Source: VRUE01 sp963703235 (GTDB lineage Bacteria; Actinomycetota; Thermoleophilia; Solirubrobacterales; 70-9). Taken from it: DNA of 64,000 nucleotides. A program made the position numbers and the translations under genes. Shown in pieces: positions 27,932-35,915 of this stretch (within the stretch, counting starts at the first letter, position 1; every line of letters begins with the position of its first letter). Location: contig OY969802.1 in assembly GCA_963703235.1 (NCBI GenBank), forward strand, positions 1,798,001 through 1,862,000, written 5' to 3'. Under the pieces are notes generated by a model. The model was not told the origin of the DNA. It ran no database searches and saw nothing but the letters and a program-made list of their open reading frames with translations.

Positions 27932-29203
27932 CTACGGACCCAGCAGGGCTGCGGGCACGACACCGATCCCGTCAGACCGGCGGTAGGCATGCTCGCCGGT
28001 GGTGACGACCAGCGCGTCGAGGAGTTCGTCGCCGATCTTCTTTCTCAGCCACCCGAGGTGACTGAGGTCGGCGTCCTTGATCGTCCGTTTCAGCTTGACC
28101 TCGATCGCGATCACCCGGCCGTCCTGACGCTCGACGATGAGGTCGACCTCGCGGTCCCCCCCATAGGTGCGAAGGTGGCCGATCCGTGCCTCGGCGTGTT
28201 GCCCATAGACCCTGACGCAAAGGGTCACGAGGGACTCGAAGAGCGCTCCGAGCAGCGTCCCATCCCGTGGCAGCGGTGGGCCGAGCTCCTGGTTCTCAAG
28301 CAGAGCTGGAGCAGTCGCACCCAGCAGGCGAGCCGCCAATGCCGGGTCCGCCAGCTGGTGCTTCGGTGCGGCCGAGAGTCGCGAAAGATGGCGACGGGTG
28401 GGCTGCCAGGCCGGTACCGGATCGAGGATCCAAAGCCGTTCCAGCACGCTCCGGTACGGCGCCGCTCCACGCCGCGAAGGCTTCTCCCCCTCGCCCCCCG
28501 TCGCGGCATCGCGAATCTTCTCGAACGACGTGGCGGTGGATGAGGCCGCCGCATAAGCGGTCATCCAACGGCGCAGCCCCGACGGGTTGCGCACTTCGTG
28601 TTGCAGCTCGGCGAAGTCGCGGTCGACTATCCGGGCCAGGTATCCGTCGAGCTGAGTCCTCAGTGCCCGATCGGGGAGGCCCATGAGGCCGGGGAAGCCC
28701 GAGGCGACTATCTCCCGGGTGTAATCGTCCAGGCTCATGTTCGTCTCGCCGGAGAGTTCGGGCCGCCCCCCATCCAGGAGCTCCGAGAGGCTTACCGAGC
28801 CGGCTCCGCCGGCCCGCTCGATCAAAGACAGGGGGCGCATGCGGATCGTCGGGATGCGCCCGGCTCCGGAGTGCCTGCCGACGCCGTCCGGCGATGCGGA
28901 TCCGGTCAGCAGGTAGCGACCTGGCTCGCCTCCGGCGTCCACGGCGCGGCGGACCAGGTCCCAGCTCTCCGGCAGGCGCTGCCACTCGTCGAGCAGGATT
29001 GGCGGATCTGCCTCGAGGAGTCGCTTGGGATCCGCTTCGGCGAGCGCCAGATCGTCGGGATCGTCCAACCTGTGCACGGTCTTCGCGCGACGAGACGCGG
29101 TCTCCGTCTTGCCGACGCCTTTGGCGCCCTCGATGGCGAGCGCCGGCAAAGAGCCCAGCAGCTCGTCCAGCTCTTTCTCGACGATTCGATGGCGATAAGC
29201 CAT
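27932..29203 (-). CDS. AAA-type ATPase with DUF4143 domain
   Basis: 423 aa. Walker A GAKGVGKT (26-33) and Walker B ILLDEW (69-74) with a YLLTGSAS sensor-like strand mark an AAA_14 ATPase. The C-terminal part (about 185-400) is DUF4143-like, with REVDLIVE and VIAIEVKLKR strands resembling the PD-(D/E)XK nuclease core (D, then E-x-K). Proteins of this class are frequent in accessory islands and are poorly characterised. It follows the XRE gene with a 137-bp gap and precedes the Fic gene on the same strand. The start codon lies inside a 9-bp inverted repeat with 13-bp direct repeats just upstream. Confidence 0.85.
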   Translation of the reverse strand: MAYRHRIVEKELDELLGSLPALAIEGAKGVGKTETASRRAKTVHRLDDPDDLALAEADPKRLLEADPPILLDEWQRLPESWDLVRRAVDAGGEPGRYLLTGSASPDGVGRHSGAGRIPTIRMRPLSLIERAGGAGSVSLSELLDGGRPELSGETNMSLDDYTREIVASGFPGLMGLPDRALRTQLDGYLARIVDRDFAELQHEVRNPSGLRRWMTAYAAASSTATSFEKIRDAATGGEGEKPSRRGAAPYRSVLERLWILDPVPAWQPTRRHLSRLSAAPKHQLADPALAARLLGATAPALLENQELGPPLPRDGTLLGALFESLVTLCVRVYGQHAEARIGHLRTYGGDREVDLIVERQDGRVIAIEVKLKRTIKDADLSHLGWLRKKIGDELLDALVVTTGEHAYRRSDGIGVVPAALLGP

Positions 29204-29208
29204 CGAAT
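29184..29208. promoter_or_regulatory. Inverted repeat spanning the ATPase start codon
   Basis: ATTCGATGG (29184-29192) and CCATCGAAT (29200-29208) are perfect 9-bp arms with a 7-nt loop. The minus-strand ATG (29203-29201) lies in one arm. In mRNA this could form a hairpin hiding the start; in DNA it could be an operator. Confidence 0.5.
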
Positions 29209-29215
29209 TAGGTTA

Positions 29216-29251
29216 CCATTTCGCAGCTTGGTGGTAGCCCATTTCGCAGCT
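29216..29251. repeat. Two 13-bp direct repeats upstream of the ATPase gene
   Basis: CCATTTCGCAGCT occurs at 29216-29228 and 29239-29251, a 23-bp period (about two helical turns), starting 12 bp upstream of the ATPase start. Suits cooperative binding of a regulator on one DNA face. Confidence 0.55.
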
Positions 29252-29286
29252 CCTTGCTAACCAATGCCGCGCGGTGTTGCGGTCTA

Positions 29287-29316
29287 CGCGCTCGTCGCCG
29301 TCGAACTCGGTCTGCC
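29287..29316. repeat. 30-bp sequence identical to part of the OmpR-type regulator gene
   Basis: These 30 bases are identical to 35311-35340, where they code for the QTEFDGDER stretch of the response regulator. Here they lie in a non-coding gap between the XRE and ATPase genes. The flanks do not match, so this is a short gene fragment, not a whole-gene relic. Confidence 0.6.
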
Positions 29317-29340
29317 TGAGCGGGGCTTCCTTAGCGGTGC

Positions 29341-29712
29341 TCAGGTTTCCCGGTCCGCGTCGTCCGCCACCTGCCGCAGCTCCTCGATCGCGGGGCGGAG
29401 GGCGGCGACGCGTCTCAGCAGGGCGAGCCGTTCGGCCGGGGAGGGCGATTCCGGCTTGCCGCCGGGCACCGGAGGTGGCAGGTCGAGCAACTCCTCGACG
29501 CCGATCCCCAGTACCACCGCGATTCGCTCGGCTTTGTCGACCCTGACCCGCTCCTGAGCGCCGCTGCGCCAGGCGCCGATCGTGTCCTTGTTGACGCGGC
29601 TGCGTTCCTCCAGCTGCCGCACGGTGAGGCCGGCCGCGCTCATGAATTCGATCAGGCGTCCCGCAAGGCCGGGCGAGTCGACCATCACGATACTGGCGCT
29701 GTACGGGCTCAC
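29341..29712 (-). CDS. XRE-family helix-turn-helix regulator
   Basis: Up to 123 aa. Residues about 14-78 form a Cro/CI-type HTH (LTVRQLEERSRVNKDTIGAWRSG, then VDKAERIAVVLGIGVEELL). The C-terminus is a Pro-rich linker and a short helix. The GTG at 29712 lies within the operator repeats; an in-frame ATG at 29685 is an alternative giving 114 aa. Divergent from the gene at 29764, with repeats of ACCCGTAC between and across their starts, so it probably represses both (inference). Such regulators commonly control defence or toxin-antitoxin genes. Confidence 0.8.
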   Translation of the reverse strand: MSPYSASIVMVDSPGLAGRLIEFMSAAGLTVRQLEERSRVNKDTIGAWRSGAQERVRVDKAERIAVVLGIGVEELLDLPPPVPGGKPESPSPAERLALLRRVAALRPAIEELRQVADDADRET

Positions 29713-29783
29713 CCGTACAGAATGGCAGGGTTTGTCCGGTTATACCCGTACGCTGTGCCGACGATGTCGGAACGGACCCGTAC
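29701..29783. promoter_or_regulatory. Operator array of ACCCGTAC repeats in a divergent promoter
   Basis: ACCCGTAC occurs at 29711-29718, 29744-29751 and 29776-29783, spaced 33 and 32 bp (three helical turns). The first is one arm of a perfect palindrome GTACGGG-CTCA-CCCGTAC (29701-29718). The middle copy overlaps the TACGCT -10 (29749-29754) of the plus-strand gene, and the third lies just inside its coding region. A good candidate binding array for the XRE protein. Confidence 0.65.
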
Positions 29784-30345
29784 GCCGCCAGATCGCTCTC
29801 GAGAAAATCCCGAAGCTCGCGACGGCGCGCGCCTGCGACTGGTCCGCTCAGGGGCAGCCGACGGCACGACCTCGGCCAGCGAGCGCCTCCACCTGCCACC
29901 GAGCCGACGCCTCGAGGAGTTCGTCCACGCGGCGGCGGAGGCCGGGCTTGAACCCGCCGACGCGGTGCGGCTGGCGCTGGAGCGCGCCCTGGCCCTCGCC
30001 GACGCGGCGATCCTGCCGCTCGATGTGGAGGCCGCGCGCAGCCGCTTGAGCGAGGCTGCGGCCAGGGCAAGGGCGGGACGGCCGCTGACCGCCGCCCAGT
30101 CCGCCTACGTGCGCTCGCTCAGCGCCAAACGAGCGCGGCCGACCCCCGAGATCGGCGACGGGCTGGTCGTCGTCCTTCCCGACCGGGTGCTGACCCGAGC
30201 CCGCGACACGGCGACCGAGACGGCCTTCCACGCCGGCGCCGTGGCGGAGATGGCAGCCTGGGAGATCGCCGCCACCCTCGAGGGCCGGACGATGGGCGAA
30301 TGGGCGCTGCGCACTCTGGCGGCTGACAGCGCCGCCGTGGCCTAA
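29764..30345 (+). CDS. Hypothetical helical protein, divergent from the XRE regulator
   Basis: 193 aa from the ATG at 29764 (an upstream in-frame ATG at 29722 is less likely). There is no Shine-Dalgarno; TACGCT lies 9 nt before the ATG, so the message is probably leaderless. The protein is soluble and helical. After a polar N-terminus, RLHLPPSRRLEEFVHAAAEA and following residues could be a ribbon-helix-helix or small DNA-binding region, but I cannot assign a family. It is convergent with the PRTase-cyclase gene, their stop codons overlapping by two bases, so mutual antisense effects are possible. Confidence 0.65.
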   Translation: MSERTRTPPDRSRENPEARDGARLRLVRSGAADGTTSASERLHLPPSRRLEEFVHAAAEAGLEPADAVRLALERALALADAAILPLDVEAARSRLSEAAARARAGRPLTAAQSAYVRSLSAKRARPTPEIGDGLVVVLPDRVLTRARDTATETAFHAGAVAEMAAWEIAATLEGRTMGEWALRTLAADSAAVA

Positions 30346-33300
30346 GCGCCGCCCGCCTCGGCTGAGCCCGAGGCCTCGGCGGCGTCGTCCACCCGGGCGC
30401 CGTCGGCGCGCAAGTCCAGCGGCGCCTCGGCGAGCGCCGGCGCCTCGCGCCTCAGGGCCGCGCTCACGGCGCCGATCCGCTCGGCAAGCAGGTGGATCGC
30501 CCCCCTCGCGTCGACGGCCACCGGCCGCAACCGCTCGCGGTCCTCGTCGCCGTCGCCGAGTTCGACGTCCTCCGACAGCTCGCGGCCGGCGGCGTCGTCG
30601 CGCAACGCGGCCGAGCAGAGCTCCCACGCCGCCGGGGCGACGAAGACGTCGTCCGTCTCGGCGTCCGCGTCGCATTTCTTGGCCAGCTTGGTGACGCGGT
30701 TCAGGCAGCCGGCGACCGTGTTCCTCTCGTTGTGGCCGACCAGAAGCTCTCCTGCGTCGACGGCGGCATGGAAGCGCCAGTGCGGCTCGCCCTTGCGGTC
30801 GACGCCGAACGCCCTCGCATGCAGTTGGATCGCAGCGCCGCAGAGGACCGCCGGGTCGCCGACGGGGAATTCGATCCAGAGGTCGTCGCCCGCCGGCTCC
30901 CTCCCCTCCCGGCCGAGGAAGGCGGCGATCCAAAGCGTCGCCATCCCGAGGCCGCTGTTCCTCCAGGCGCGATCGGCCCGGGGCTCGTTCTTGCGGGTGT
31001 GGCTGCGCGAGCCGGCGAGGTCGACCGAGAGCACGGAGGCGTGTCGATCGACGTCTCGCGGCGGGCGGAGCCGAACCAGCTCACGGTCGGCCGGTCCCGC
31101 CGCAGCGGCGACGAAGGTGCGGACCTGCTCGAAGACGGAGAGCAGCTCCTCGGCGGCTGCCGCGATCGCCTTCTTCGTCTGGCGCGGAGGCAGCGGCACC
31201 TCGCCGCCGTCGACGAGCGAGGTCAGGGCCCGGCAAGCGCGCGCGGACGCGGCAACCGCGGCCTCGGAGGCCGCCTGCCCAGATGCCTGCTCACCCCTCC
31301 AGGCGAGGACCGAGGCGCCGTCCAGGCTCTCGACGAACGCCGCCAGGGCGGAGATCAACTCGACGAGCTGTCGCGGCAGCTCGTAGATGGCGCGCTCGGC
31401 GGGCGCCCGCAGCGAAGCGAGCACGCGGCGCTCGGGCTTCGGTGGCTTCTTACCGGGCCGCCGCTCCGCCGGCTTCTGCCAACGCTCGCGAAGCGGTGCG
31501 CTCCAGTCGCCGTCGAGCAGCTGCAGCTTGGCGCGCGCCGCCGCCAGGTGCTCCTCGGCGCGGATGGCGACGCCATGCGAGCGTTCGTGAGGTTCCTCGC
31601 GGAGAATCAGGTTGAGCGGCCGCGACAGCGCCTCGACGGCGGCCTCGATCGAGCTGCGCACGTGGGTCAGGCCGAAGCGCCCGTCCGTGCACATCGCCCA
31701 CGCCTTCAGCATGGCGTCAAGCCGCGCCGGCTCCAGCTCGTCGAGGAAGGGCGCCAGCAGCCCGACGTGGGCATCGATCTCAGCTGCGCTCTTGCGCAGG
31801 TCGAGCGAGAGCGCGTCGTCGTCCCAACCGCGCCGGAACCGGCGTGTCGGTTTGACCGCGCCGCCCTTGACGCTGTAGAAGCGGGAGGTGTGCTCGCCCA
31901 GCGGCACCGGCCTCTCGCTGTGCAGGAGGACCGGCTCGGGCGCGCCGGGGCTCGGCCTCACTTCGAGCACGATCGACTGGTCCTCGAAGACGAGCGGCTG
32001 CAGGATCGCGACGAGCGAGGTAAGCATCTCCAGCGGGATAGGCTCGCCCGCGAACCGCTGTGAGCGGTCGGCGACGCAGTGGCAGATCGCCGCCGCCGCC
32101 TCCTCCGAGAGGCCGAGGCGGAAGGCATTGACGTTGTGGGGCTGCTCGTCCCGGCCCAGCTCCGAGACCCGGTACTTGCGCTGCGCCAGAAGCGAGCCGT
32201 CGGCGCGGGGCTCGACGGCGACGAACGGCACGATCGTCGTCGTCGCCAGGCCGAAGTCGACGCAGCGGCTGGCGAGCAGCGGGTCGCGGTCCGGCAGGGC
32301 GGCGACGATCTCCGGCAACGAGCGTCCCGTTCGCACGGCCGGGTCGTGCTCGGGATGCGCCAACCACTCCTCGTACATCGCCCGCAGCTCGGCCTCCATC
32401 GACTCGGTGGCGTCCGCAACCCGCGAGTCGAGGAACAGCTGCGGCGCGCCGCCCTCAACCCGCTCGAAGGACGCCTCGCGCGCCGCTGCGGCGTCGAGGT
32501 CGGCCGCGACGTGAGCGACGACGGCAGCGGCCAGGTCGGGGCCGTAGAGGCGCTCGAACGGCTCCCGCTGGGCGACCAGCTCGGCGCCCGGGAAGTCGGC
32601 GGCCAGCACCGTGGCGAGGCCGCATGCCAGCTCCACCTCCATGCCTGCCGAGAGCGCTTCGAATGCCGTCTCGGCGTCGAGCGCCCTCGCCTCGCCGGCG
32701 AGCAGCTCACCGACGCTGCCCGCGCGGCCGACCGCCGCGCGGATCCGCTCCCTGACGGGGTCGGCGGAGTAGCGGGGGCGATGGAGATCGTCGGGCGGCG
32801 GCAGGGTCAGCGCCGGGAAGGCGACGGGAACGACGTAGACGCAGTCGTTCTGCGGGTCGGGGAAAAAGCGCAGCTTGCGCGGTCCGGCGGCGCCCCCCTC
32901 CTCCTCGCCGCCCGGCGCGATCCCGGGCAGGGCGGGGAAGTGCAGCGTCATCGGGTGGAATTCGTCGCGCCGCTCGCGCGAGGCGTCGATCGTCACCGTG
33001 CCGTAGGCGCCAAGGGCCTCCTCCAGCTTCCACCAGCTCCGCTGCAACCGCTCCGGCAGGCGCAGCTCGAAGAGGAAGTGGTCAACCTCGGGCGGCAGGC
33101 CGCGGGCGACGACCAGCTCGGTCAGCTGCCAGACGTACTCGCGGTAGAGGTCGTCCTCGACGCTCAGGTAGCAGTCGGCGCCGGGGTGGGCGACGTCGGC
33201 ATCGCCGACGCAGGCGACCGCCTGGGCGACCGTCGCCCCGTAGGACTCGACCCGGGCGCGGTGACGCTCCAGGTTCGCCCCGGTCTTGACCGCGTCGTCG

Positions 33301-33593
33301 ACGATCATCACACGGCTCCGCCCGAGTGCCTCGGGGTCCATGTAGGCGAGGGCGGAGCCGCAGATCACCGGCACGCGGACCGGCACCAGCAGCTCCTGGC
33401 GGGCGTAACGCAGCACCGCCTCGAGCAGCCTCACCCCTTTCGTCTCGGCCGGGACCAGGTAGTCGGGTTCGCGCTGCTCGATCTGCTCCAGCAGCCAGCT
33501 CGCGAACCCGGGCAGCAGGTTGCGCTCGAACGCCGTCTTGCCGCGCCCCCGCTGACCGCGGTGCAGCGACGGATTCGCCAGGGTCGCCTCCAT
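30342..33593 (-). CDS. PRTase-motif and class III cyclase-like fusion protein, candidate signalling/defence protein
   Basis: 1083 aa. N-terminus: a phosphoribosyltransferase-like domain with the PRPP-loop pattern RVMIVDDAVKTGANL (94-108) after VPVICGSALAY. Middle (about 160-840): unrecognised, with a DFGLATTTIVPFVAVE segment and a Lys/Arg/Pro linker near 690-720. C-terminus (about 850-1030): resembles a class III nucleotide cyclase, with SVDLAGS (Asp858), GDDLWIEF (Asp903/904), an AAVDAGELLVG strand and the NRVTKL box in which Asn965 is kept but the usual transition-state Arg is Lys969. Start ATG at 33593 with TAGCTT 9 nt upstream and no Shine-Dalgarno. Both domain calls are motif-level inferences; activity is unproven. 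It lies in a cluster of defence-type genes. Confidence 0.75.
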   Translation of the reverse strand: MEATLANPSLHRGQRGRGKTAFERNLLPGFASWLLEQIEQREPDYLVPAETKGVRLLEAVLRYARQELLVPVRVPVICGSALAYMDPEALGRSRVMIVDDAVKTGANLERHRARVESYGATVAQAVACVGDADVAHPGADCYLSVEDDLYREYVWQLTELVVARGLPPEVDHFLFELRLPERLQRSWWKLEEALGAYGTVTIDASRERRDEFHPMTLHFPALPGIAPGGEEEGGAAGPRKLRFFPDPQNDCVYVVPVAFPALTLPPPDDLHRPRYSADPVRERIRAAVGRAGSVGELLAGEARALDAETAFEALSAGMEVELACGLATVLAADFPGAELVAQREPFERLYGPDLAAAVVAHVAADLDAAAAREASFERVEGGAPQLFLDSRVADATESMEAELRAMYEEWLAHPEHDPAVRTGRSLPEIVAALPDRDPLLASRCVDFGLATTTIVPFVAVEPRADGSLLAQRKYRVSELGRDEQPHNVNAFRLGLSEEAAAAICHCVADRSQRFAGEPIPLEMLTSLVAILQPLVFEDQSIVLEVRPSPGAPEPVLLHSERPVPLGEHTSRFYSVKGGAVKPTRRFRRGWDDDALSLDLRKSAAEIDAHVGLLAPFLDELEPARLDAMLKAWAMCTDGRFGLTHVRSSIEAAVEALSRPLNLILREEPHERSHGVAIRAEEHLAAARAKLQLLDGDWSAPLRERWQKPAERRPGKKPPKPERRVLASLRAPAERAIYELPRQLVELISALAAFVESLDGASVLAWRGEQASGQAASEAAVAASARACRALTSLVDGGEVPLPPRQTKKAIAAAAEELLSVFEQVRTFVAAAAGPADRELVRLRPPRDVDRHASVLSVDLAGSRSHTRKNEPRADRAWRNSGLGMATLWIAAFLGREGREPAGDDLWIEFPVGDPAVLCGAAIQLHARAFGVDRKGEPHWRFHAAVDAGELLVGHNERNTVAGCLNRVTKLAKKCDADAETDDVFVAPAAWELCSAALRDDAAGRELSEDVELGDGDEDRERLRPVAVDARGAIHLLAERIGAVSAALRREAPALAEAPLDLRADGARVDDAAEASGSAEAGGA

Positions 33594-33775
33594 GGGCGAC
33601 TCAAGCTACACCTTGAAACGACCGTTTTGTTTCCGAAACCTTGCAGATTGCGGCGAACTGACGCAGTCGCCTCCCAACGGGGGGAGGTCATCGACAGAGA
33701 GCTAGGACATAAACTAGGACATATTGCTCAATGTCCCAGTTTATAAGTTCCTTGTCCGAGCTTTTGGTCCTAGTC
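33594..33775. promoter_or_regulatory. Regulatory gap upstream of the PRTase-cyclase gene
   Basis: This 182-bp gap contains, on the minus strand, the TAGCTT hexamer (33608-33603) 9 nt before the start codon, an 11-bp palindrome GTTTCCGAAAC (33629-33639), and the GGACAT repeat cluster (33702-33741, listed separately). No gene is seen. GTCC/GGAC motifs recur up to the end of the neighbouring AlbA_2 gene. Confidence 0.5.
33702..33741. repeat. Direct and inverted CTAGGACATA repeats
   Basis: CTAGGACATA occurs at 33702-33711 and 33714-33723 (12-bp period). The second copy forms an inverted repeat, AACTAGGACAT (33712-33722) with ATGTCCCAGTT (33731-33741), 10 of 11 bases paired around an 8-nt centre. 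It lies about 110-150 bp upstream of the PRTase-cyclase start and just downstream of the AlbA_2 gene, a likely binding site for a regulator such as that protein. Confidence 0.6.
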
Positions 33776-35188
33776 CTAGCTCGTGTCCGAGTCCGGCTTC
33801 TGCCCGGCCAGGCGGTAGCGACGCCGGGGGTTGTTGACCGGCCCGTCGCTCGGCGCGACCCGGCCGTCCGCCTGCATCGCAGCGAGGATGCGGCGCACCT
33901 GCCTCACGCTGACGCTGAGGGCCTCGGCGAGCTCCTTGGGCGAGCGCTCGGCCCCCTTCAGCAGCTCGATCATCTCGACCGAGCGATCGCGCCGCTCGCG
34001 CTTGGGCGCCGTCGAGACTGCGGCCGCCGCCTGCGAGTGTGGCCGCAGCGTCACGCGCAGGATCGGGCCGGGCTCGGTCCACTCCGGCAGCGGGTAGCCG
34101 CGCTCCGAGGCGGCGAGCGCCTTGGCGTAGGCGGTGCCGTGCTTCTCCACGTAGCCGAGGGCGTGGAGGACGTTCATCACGGCCCGGTTGCGGACGCGGC
34201 TGATGCCCTCTTCGAGCTGCTCGACGCTCATGCCGACGGGCATCCCACCGGGGCTGTCGATGACCAGGCGATCGCTGTAGATCGAGACGTTGAGGTGCAT
34301 CCCGGGGGCGCTGTAGTCGGCGTGGGCGACGGCGTTGTGCAGGATCTCGCGCAGGACCTCCGGGTCGTAGTGGGAGATGTCCCGCCGGCGACGACCGGGC
34401 AAGTCTTGAGCAACGCCGGTGTTGCGGGCGATGAAGTTCTCCACCTCCTCGATCGCCCCCAGGAGCGGCACGTCCACCCATTCGGCAGAGTCGATCGCGT
34501 CGCCGCCCTTGTCCATACCCGGATAGCGAATCGCCCGGAAGTAGGCGTCGGGGAGAAAGCGGCCCGGCTCCTTCCCGAACAGCAGCACACCAGCATGCGT
34601 GGGAACGAGCTGGTCGTTCTGAAAGACGGCCAGCTCGAAGCTCTCGAGCTTTCCCTCGTCGATCTCGACGCCGACCTGGCCGAAGGCCGCTTCGATCGCC
34701 TCGCGATCGACGTCCTCGAGCGTCGCTGCGGCGGCCGGCAGCTGATCGAAGCCATCGCGCCCGCGCCGCTCGCGGCGGATCTGCTCGAGGCGCGCCTCGT
34801 CGGTCACCGGCATCGCGTTGGAGCCGACCCGCTCGTAGACAGTCGACTTCTCGCCCTCGCGCAGCGCCAGCGGCTCAGGGCCCTGGAAGAACTGTGCGTC
34901 GACGACCACGACCTCCTTGTCGTCCTGGGTGGCGATGCTGACCAGGGGCGACTGGCGCGGCTCGGTCAGGTCGTAGATCGCCTGCGAAACGGCCTGCTCA
35001 ACCCCCTGCGGGCTCTCGAGGCCGACGACGTTGCGATCGTCGTCGACGCCGATGACGATCCAGCCGCCGGCGGTGTTGCAGAAGGCGACGAAGCACTTGG
35101 CGATCCCGCGGGGCGAGGAGGCGTCGAGCTTGAAGTCGACGGCGCGACCCTCCCGCTCGCCGAGGAGCTCTTCGATCAGCCTGGCCAT
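33776..35188 (-). CDS. AlbA_2 (Schlafen-type) domain protein with GHKL-like and winged-helix parts
   Basis: 470 aa. N-terminal about 1-130 is an AlbA_2 domain (GREGRAVDFKLDAS, CFVAFCNTAGGWIVIGVDDD), as in Schlafen-like regulators. About 280-400 resembles the HATPase_c_4 region of RecG-like transcriptional regulators (LREILHNAVAHADYS, RLVIDSPGGMP). The last ~70 residues form a winged HTH (SPKELAEALSVSVRQVRRILAAM). Proteins of this layout bind nucleic acid and are common in accessory islands. It follows the response regulator gene by 12 bp but is functionally closer to the cluster downstream. The repeats just downstream may be its operators (inference). Confidence 0.85.
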   Translation of the reverse strand: MARLIEELLGEREGRAVDFKLDASSPRGIAKCFVAFCNTAGGWIVIGVDDDRNVVGLESPQGVEQAVSQAIYDLTEPRQSPLVSIATQDDKEVVVVDAQFFQGPEPLALREGEKSTVYERVGSNAMPVTDEARLEQIRRERRGRDGFDQLPAAAATLEDVDREAIEAAFGQVGVEIDEGKLESFELAVFQNDQLVPTHAGVLLFGKEPGRFLPDAYFRAIRYPGMDKGGDAIDSAEWVDVPLLGAIEEVENFIARNTGVAQDLPGRRRRDISHYDPEVLREILHNAVAHADYSAPGMHLNVSIYSDRLVIDSPGGMPVGMSVEQLEEGISRVRNRAVMNVLHALGYVEKHGTAYAKALAASERGYPLPEWTEPGPILRVTLRPHSQAAAAVSTAPKRERRDRSVEMIELLKGAERSPKELAEALSVSVRQVRRILAAMQADGRVAPSDGPVNNPRRRYRLAGQKPDSDTS

Positions 35189-35200
35189 CCTGGTCGGCCG

Positions 35201-35899
<699 letters not shown>

Positions 35900-35915
35900 C
35901 TCGCTGGCATGCTCC

